DNA of 22,529 nucleotides from Candidatus Sediminicultor tertius. GTDB lineage: Bacteria; Atribacterota; Phoenicimicrobiia; Phoenicimicrobiales; Phoenicimicrobiaceae. The position numbers and the translations under genes were made by a program. Below are positions 17,367 to 22,529 of this stretch, one piece after another; the first letter of the stretch is position 1; each line of letters opens with the position of its first letter. A model generated the notes under the pieces. The model searched no databases. It was given only the letters and a program-made list of their open reading frames with translations, and had not been told where the DNA came from. The stretch lies in contig DPXH01000214.1 of the NCBI GenBank assembly GCA_003527405.1, positions 23,847-46,375 of the forward strand. The letters are read 5' to 3'.

Positions 17367-17867
17367 CTATTTATATCTTTTCATTAACTCAACATAATCC
17401 AGGGCGTGTTTTTTTAAATTTTCAATTTCTTCTTCAGAAAGACTGCGCACCACTTTCGCTGGCATACCTAAAGCCATGGTAAAGGGGGGTATTTTAGTCC
17501 TCGGGGTCACTATCGCCCCGGCTCCCACTATGGCTCCTTCGCCTACTTCTGCACCATCAAGCACAATTGCCCCTATCCCTATCAAAGAATTATCTCCAAT
17601 TCTGCAGGCGTGAAGCATTACATTATGACCTATGGTAACATTATTTCCTATTACAGTAGGGACTCCTACATCACAATGAACAATACTGCCGTCCTGAACG
17701 CTGGTATTATTTCCTATATTAATGGGAGCTATATCGCCTCTTAATACCACATTATACCAAATGCTGGAGCATTTTCCGATTACAACTTCTCCAATTACAG
17801 TGGCATTTTTGGCAACAAAAGCCTCTTCACTAATTATTGGTTTTCTTTCTTCAAAGTTTAATATCAT
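17367..17867 (-). CDS. Gamma-carbonic-anhydrase-like hexapeptide-repeat protein
   Basis: A 166-residue left-handed beta-helix protein made of hexapeptide repeats such as VIGEVVIG, VIGNNVTIG and LIGIGAIV. It ends in a C-terminal helix (SLSEEEIENLKKHALDYVELMKRY). H64, H81 and H86 are placed like the three metal-binding histidines of the gamma-class carbonic anhydrase family (YrdA/PaaY group). Many members have no proven carbonic anhydrase activity, so the name is by family only. Its ATG overlaps the uvrC stop as ATGA, implying translational coupling with uvrC, though no functional link is known. Confidence 0.85.
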   Translation of the reverse strand: MILNFEERKPIISEEAFVAKNATVIGEVVIGKCSSIWYNVVLRGDIAPINIGNNTSVQDGSIVHCDVGVPTVIGNNVTIGHNVMLHACRIGDNSLIGIGAIVLDGAEVGEGAIVGAGAIVTPRTKIPPFTMALGMPAKVVRSLSEEEIENLKKHALDYVELMKRYK

Positions 17868-19363
17868 CTTCTTACCTCCATCACTGTTTTAATTTTTTCG
17901 GCAATTTTATCCCCGAATCCTGGTATTTTGCTTATGTCAACTTTGGAAGCATTCTTTATCTCTTCTATGCTTTTAAAATGTTCTAATAATAATCTTTTTC
18001 GTTTAGCACCAATTCCCGGAATAAGGTCTAACTTGGAGTTACGCAATTCTTTACTTCTAATCCTTCTGTGGTAAGTCACCGCGAATCGATGGGCTTCATC
18101 TCTTATTCTTTGCACTAAAAAAAGCGCCTTAGAATTAGAAGGTAATATTACCGGTTTATGAACCTCCGGTTTAAAAATTTCCTCTTCTTTTTTGGCAATA
18201 CTTATTATTGGTAACTTGAGATTCAAACTGTCTAATATTTTTTTTACTTCACTAAGCTGACCTTTTCCTCCATCAACAAGAACTAAGTCAGGCAACCTTT
18301 TACCCTCGGATAATAATCTTTTATATCTTCTCTCGGTTACCTCTTGTAACATAGCATAATCATCAATTCCCTTAACTCTTTTTATTCTAAATCTTCGATA
18401 ATCTTCCTTTTTTGGTCGTCCTTCCTCAAAAACAACTAAAGAACCAACGGATAATTTTCCCTGAATATTGGAGATATCGAATGCTTCAATTCTTTCAGGC
18501 ATTTTTTTTAAGTTCAATTTAACTTTCAAATCAATAACTGCTTTTTGGCCCTTCTTAATTTCGTCTTCTTCTACTTCTTCTATCTTTTTTAACAAATAAT
18601 CATTTTTATTATTTTTTCTAAATAAGTTTATTTCCTGACCTTTTAAAATTGTTTCAATTGATTTTATTCTATCTCTTACTTTAGCAGCTTTTTCGTAATT
18701 TAGATTATGGGAAGCTTCTTTCATTTCCCGATAAAGATCATTTAATAATTTTTTTTGCTTCCCTGCCAAAAAAAGGCAAATTTCTTTTATTCTTTTTCGG
18801 TACTCTGTTTTACCAATCATATTTGCACAAGGCGCTGAACACAAACCAATCTGATAATCTAAGCAAATTTTCGCATTCTTTAAATCTTTCTTTCTGCATC
18901 CCCTAATTTTAAAAACCTGCCTTAATAATTTTATAACAACCCGGGTAGCATTTGAATCCACAAAAGGGCCAAAATATAAAGCTTTACCTTCTTTTGTCTT
19001 CCGATTTATTTTTCTGTAAAATAATATTTGAGGAAATTCCTTCTCCAAAGTAATTTTAATATAGGGATAACTTTTATCATCTTTTGATTGAGTATTATAG
19101 TAAGGGCTGTTATTTTTAATCATTTTACTTTCCAAGATAAGTGCTTCTATTTCAGAAGAAGTGGGTATATATTCAACATTTACAATCTCTTTAATCATCT
19201 TATTTATCTTTGGAGACTGTTGTGAAGAACTGCTGAAATAAGAAGAAACTCTACTTTTTAAGCAATTAGCCTTCCCTACATATATTACTTTTCCTCTTTT
19301 GTCTTTGAAAAAATACACTCCGCTTGTTTCAGGTAATTTGCTTATTTTTGATTTGATGTCCAT
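17864..19363 (-). CDS. uvrC: Excinuclease ABC subunit C, internally shortened
   Basis: Makes both incisions in nucleotide excision repair after UvrA and UvrB find the lesion. The GIY-YIG domain is at about 10-90 (GVYFF, VIYVGKA). The cysteines C156, C167, C175 and C179 fit the iron-sulphur site. The UVR motif is near 207-240. The RNase-H-like nuclease shows D296 (FDIS), D334/D335, D364 (VDGGKGQL) and H425 (RDEAHRF), and two helix-hairpin-helix motifs end the protein (LIPGIG, IPGFG). At 499 residues it is about 100 shorter than usual: only about 55 residues separate the UVR motif from FDIS, versus about 155 in E. coli. All recognised catalytic residues remain, so it may still be active. Confidence 0.93.
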   Translation of the reverse strand: MDIKSKISKLPETSGVYFFKDKRGKVIYVGKANCLKSRVSSYFSSSSQQSPKINKMIKEIVNVEYIPTSSEIEALILESKMIKNNSPYYNTQSKDDKSYPYIKITLEKEFPQILFYRKINRKTKEGKALYFGPFVDSNATRVVIKLLRQVFKIRGCRKKDLKNAKICLDYQIGLCSAPCANMIGKTEYRKRIKEICLFLAGKQKKLLNDLYREMKEASHNLNYEKAAKVRDRIKSIETILKGQEINLFRKNNKNDYLLKKIEEVEEDEIKKGQKAVIDLKVKLNLKKMPERIEAFDISNIQGKLSVGSLVVFEEGRPKKEDYRRFRIKRVKGIDDYAMLQEVTERRYKRLLSEGKRLPDLVLVDGGKGQLSEVKKILDSLNLKLPIISIAKKEEEIFKPEVHKPVILPSNSKALFLVQRIRDEAHRFAVTYHRRIRSKELRNSKLDLIPGIGAKRKRLLLEHFKSIEEIKNASKVDISKIPGFGDKIAEKIKTVMEVRR

Positions 19364-19370
19364 AATTTAA

Positions 19371-19640
19371 CAATTCTCCAATTAAATTAGTCGTTAGTAC
19401 GTGATTAGCGTAGAGCGTACAGCGTTTAGCGTATAGTTTAAATCAACAAACTAAAAGTTTAGAGCTAAAAAACGAAAAACTAATAACTAAAAACAATCTT
19501 CTTATCTTGCATCTTGTAACTTGTAACCTGCAACCCTAAACCTATTACTTGTCACATATTACTCATCACTGCCTTATTCTGGCTTCTGTATTTTCTTCTC
19601 TTTTCTTTACTAAATACTATTCACTAACGACTAACGACTA
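19371..19640. repeat. Composite octad/heptad array between uvrA and uvrC
   Basis: Two octads (CAATTCTC, CAATTAAA) are followed by TAGTCGT heptads and the 29-bp GCGTAGA block (19408-19436, identical to 14150-14178). From 19450 to 19575 eighteen heptads can be read in one phase while passing through three families (ACTAAAA, CTTGTAA, CTTGTCA/CATATTA). At about 19615-19640 ACTATTC, ACTAACG, ACTAACG run inverted to the start and end in the uvrA stop codon. Nearly the whole gap is repeat. Confidence 0.82.
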
Positions 19641-22460
19641 ATTCAATGCTTTTTTTAAAAATTCTCCGGTAAATGAATTCTGATTATGCGCTATTTCTTC
19701 GGGGGTTCCTTCGGCTACAACTCTTCCTCCTTCTTCTCCCCCTCCCGGACCAAGATCAATAATATGGTCTGCTGATTTAATTACTTCTAAGTTATGTTCA
19801 ATTACCAAAACTGTATTCCCGGCTTCTACTAACCTATCTAAAACATCGAGTAGCTTTTTTACATCATCAAAATGCAAGCCAGTGGTTGGCTCGTCTAATA
19901 GATATATAGTCCTTCCTGTGCCCTTAGTACTCAATTCTTTAGCCAATTTCACTCTTTGCGCTTCACCGCCGGATAGAGTGGTGGCGGATTGTCCTAATTT
20001 TATATATCCTAATCCTACATCATATAAAGTCTGTAATTTTCTTTTTATCATAGGGATTGCCGCAAAAAATTCCAGGGCTTCTTCAACGGTCATATCTAGG
20101 ACCTGAGCTATATTTTTACTCTTGTATTTTATATCTAAAGTTTCACGATTGAACCTTTGGCCTTTACAAACTTCACAGGGTATATATACATCAGGCAAAA
20201 AATACATTTCAATCTTTACTATCCCTCCACCCTGACAGGCTTCACATCTTCCTCCTTTTACATTGAAGCTAAACCTCCCCGCCTTATAACCTCTAATTTT
20301 AGATTCTTTTGTCCGGGAAAATATTTCTCTGATCGGAGTAAAGGCCCCGGTGTAAGTAGCAGGATTAGAGCGAGAAGTTCTGCCTATGGGTGATTGATCG
20401 ATAATTATCACTTTATCAATGTTTTCTATTCCTTCAATCTTATCATAATCACCGGGATGCACTCTGCTCTTATAAATTTTTCTAATTAAAGCTTTGTATA
20501 CTGTCTCCTCGACCAAAGTGCTTTTCCCGGAACCGGATACTCCGGTAATACAAGTAAATGTACCCAAAGGAATAGATACATTAACATTTTTTAAATTGTA
20601 CTGTCGAGCTCCGTAAATCTTTAAATATTTTCCATTACCCTTTCTTCTTTTAGGAGGGATATTAATTTTACTGAAGTGGCTCAAATATTTTCCGGTAATA
20701 GAATTCTTATTATTTTTAATATCTTTAATGCTACCCTTCGCTACCAAATATCCACCGTGTATCCCTGCTCCCGGTCCAAGATCCACAATGTAATCTGCAA
20801 TTCTCATCGTAGCTTCATCGTGTTCAATCACTATCACTGTATTCCCTAAATCTCTCAGCTTTATAAGAGTCTGCAAAAGTTTACCATTATCTTTTTGATG
20901 TAAGCCGATACTCGGCTCATCTAAGATGTAAAGCACTCCGGTTAAACTCGAACCAATCTGGGTAGCTAAACGAATTCTTTGATTTTCTCCCCCAGCTAAG
21001 GTAGAAGATGAACGCGATAAGGTTAGATAATCTAAGCCTACATTACTCAAAAAATTTAATCTATTTTTAATCTCTTTTAAAATTTGGCCGGCAATAACCT
21101 TTCTTCTTTCATTTAATTTTAATTTGTCAAAAAAATTATAATTCCATTTGATGGATTTCTCAGCAATATCCGCTATAGAGAAACCTTCAATGGTGACATT
21201 TAAGCTTTCCGGACGAAGCCTTTTGCCCTCGCAAGAGGGACAGGGTCCAATATTCATAAACTTTTGTATCTCTGTGCGAATATATTCTGATTTTGTTTCT
21301 CGATATCTTCTTTTTAAATTATTAATTACTCCTTCAAAAGAATTTTCATAACTCCAATAGGTAGATTGTTCATCATTCTGATATTTAAAAGGAATCTTTA
21401 TCCCTCCTGAGCCATATAATATAATCTCCTGAAATTCAGGTTTTAATTCAACAAAAGGAGTGTCAAGACTAAAACCATAAAAATCGGCTACACCTTTTAA
21501 CATGTGGTATAAATATTTTCCCTTAACCTCTCCCCAGGGAACTAAGGCACCTTGCAGTATAGATTTATTCTTATCCGGCACAATTAATTCAGGATCAAAT
21601 TCCATTTTAAAACCTAAACCGCTACAAGCAGGACAAGCTCCATAAGGATTATTAAATGAAAAACTTCGGGGGGCAATTTCCGGTAAATTAATTCCGCAGT
21701 TGGGACAAGAAAAATGCTCGCTAAACATCTTTTCTTTACCGCCTTCTATATCAATTACTACTATCCCTTCACTTAAACTTAAAGCGGTTTCGATGGAGCC
21801 GGCCAAGCGAGTCTTTATTTCAGGATTTACCATTAACCTGTCTATCACAACTTCTATATTATGATTTTTATACCTATCGATTTTTATATCTTCTTCTACT
21901 TCGAAAGTATTTCCATCAACTCTTACCCGAACATATCCCTTTTTTTGAATATCTTCTAATATTTGTTTGTGTTCACCTTTCTTAAAGCGAATTATCGGTG
22001 CTAAAACATGTATTTTTGTTCCCGGGGATAAATTTAAAATTTGATCAACCATCTGCTCGACCGTCTGCTTGCTAACCCGTCTACCGCACTGCGGGCAATG
22101 AGGTATTCCAATCCGGGCAAAAAGTAAACGTAAATAATCATAAATTTCCGTTACGGTGCCTACCGTAGAGCGAGGATTCTTGCTTGCTTTTCTCTGATCA
22201 ATGGAAATCGCCGGTGATAATCCTTCAATGTAATCTACATCAGGTTTTTTCATTCTTTCCATAAATTGACGAGCATAAGAAGACAAAGATTCAATATATC
22301 TTCTCTGACCTTCTGCATAAATCGTATCAAAAGCTAAAGAAGATTTACCAGAACCGCTCAACCCGGTAATTACAATCAATTTATTTCTGGGTATCTCCAA
22401 ATTAATATTCTTTAAATTATGTTCCCGTGCCCCTTTAATTATTATCTTAGTCTGAACCAC
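19638..22460 (-). CDS. uvrA: Excinuclease ABC subunit A
   Basis: Damage-sensing ATPase of nucleotide excision repair, which loads UvrB; UvrC lies downstream. The 940-residue protein is full length with two ABC modules: Walker A GLSGSGKS near 33-40 and GVSGSGKS in the second half, both with LSGGE/LAGGE-type signatures and DEP boxes. It has the zinc-binding CxxC pairs (CPNC/CPAC in module I and CEAC/CEVC in module II). The start is GTG (22458-22460) with AGGAGAG about 8 bases upstream. The stop codon TAG and what follows belong to a TAGTCGT-type repeat, and a matching array begins about 20 bases upstream of the start codon. Confidence 0.97.
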   Translation of the reverse strand: MVQTKIIIKGAREHNLKNINLEIPRNKLIVITGLSGSGKSSLAFDTIYAEGQRRYIESLSSYARQFMERMKKPDVDYIEGLSPAISIDQRKASKNPRSTVGTVTEIYDYLRLLFARIGIPHCPQCGRRVSKQTVEQMVDQILNLSPGTKIHVLAPIIRFKKGEHKQILEDIQKKGYVRVRVDGNTFEVEEDIKIDRYKNHNIEVVIDRLMVNPEIKTRLAGSIETALSLSEGIVVIDIEGGKEKMFSEHFSCPNCGINLPEIAPRSFSFNNPYGACPACSGLGFKMEFDPELIVPDKNKSILQGALVPWGEVKGKYLYHMLKGVADFYGFSLDTPFVELKPEFQEIILYGSGGIKIPFKYQNDEQSTYWSYENSFEGVINNLKRRYRETKSEYIRTEIQKFMNIGPCPSCEGKRLRPESLNVTIEGFSIADIAEKSIKWNYNFFDKLKLNERRKVIAGQILKEIKNRLNFLSNVGLDYLTLSRSSSTLAGGENQRIRLATQIGSSLTGVLYILDEPSIGLHQKDNGKLLQTLIKLRDLGNTVIVIEHDEATMRIADYIVDLGPGAGIHGGYLVAKGSIKDIKNNKNSITGKYLSHFSKINIPPKRRKGNGKYLKIYGARQYNLKNVNVSIPLGTFTCITGVSGSGKSTLVEETVYKALIRKIYKSRVHPGDYDKIEGIENIDKVIIIDQSPIGRTSRSNPATYTGAFTPIREIFSRTKESKIRGYKAGRFSFNVKGGRCEACQGGGIVKIEMYFLPDVYIPCEVCKGQRFNRETLDIKYKSKNIAQVLDMTVEEALEFFAAIPMIKRKLQTLYDVGLGYIKLGQSATTLSGGEAQRVKLAKELSTKGTGRTIYLLDEPTTGLHFDDVKKLLDVLDRLVEAGNTVLVIEHNLEVIKSADHIIDLGPGGGEEGGRVVAEGTPEEIAHNQNSFTGEFLKKALN

Positions 22461-22480
22461 TTGATATCTCTCCTTTAAAT

Positions 22481-22529
22481 TAGTCGTTAGTGAATAGTGA
22501 ATAGTTAAATTTCGTATCTAGTATCTAGT
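22481..22529. repeat. Heptad arrays upstream of uvrA, running off the window
   Basis: TAGTCGT, TAGTGAA, TAGTGAA, then TTTCGTATCTAGTATCTAG. The order of families and the distance to the ribosome binding site match the region upstream of comEB (2001-2065). The array continues beyond the window edge. Confidence 0.75.

Overview
The window is about 22.5 kb of AT-rich bacterial DNA with a dense housekeeping gene set. All 20 recognisable genes lie on the minus strand, so transcription runs from high to low coordinates. The order uvrA, uvrC, pyrG, rho, rpmE, tdk, prfA, prmC, ywlE-like phosphatase, rpiB, upp, comEB, wecB resembles the ancestral Bacillota arrangement (in Bacillus subtilis, rho to prfA-prmC, then ywlE-rpiB, upp and mnaA). 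With the low GC, TTG and GTG starts and strong AGGAGG-type ribosome binding sites, this suggests a low-GC anaerobe of a Bacillota-like or related phylum, possibly an uncultured lineage such as Atribacterota. The lineage is inference and cannot be settled here.

Layout in transcription order. uvrA; a repeat-filled gap; uvrC overlapping a gamma-carbonic-anhydrase-like gene; a two-domain HARE-HTH protein with a nuclease-like domain; a UlaG-like metallo-hydrolase; pyrG; a nucleotidyltransferase; rho behind a long untranslated region; rpmE with a classic terminator; tdk; then the tight block thyX, DUF1385, prfA, prmC; a frameshifted four-helix-bundle gene; an arginine-phosphatase-like gene and rpiB; upp; and comEB overlapping wecB. 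Pyrimidine supply is a recurring theme: PyrG makes CTP, Upp salvages uracil, ComEB and ThyX make dUMP and dTMP, and Tdk salvages thymidine. RF1 (prfA) sits next to the methyltransferase that modifies it (prmC).

The unusual part is between the genes. Nearly every larger gap is filled with degenerate short-period repeats, mostly 7 bp and some 8 bp, in roughly ten recurring families. They resemble the heptanucleotide STRR repeats known from filamentous cyanobacteria. Three properties stand out. Identical multi-heptad cassettes recur at distant sites, including the same irregular heptad in the same place. Arrays often begin at, or supply, the stop codon of the upstream gene and end next to the ribosome binding site of the downstream gene, commonly as inverted pairs. 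One inverted pair encloses a four-helix-bundle (23S-IVP/Avd-like) gene, and an internally deleted copy of that whole unit, keeping both ends, lies 1.8 kb away. This looks like a MITE-like derivative and hints that the heptad arrays are the ends of a dispersing element. Other points worth a second look are a UvrC missing about 100 central residues and the orphan HARE-HTH/nuclease-like protein.
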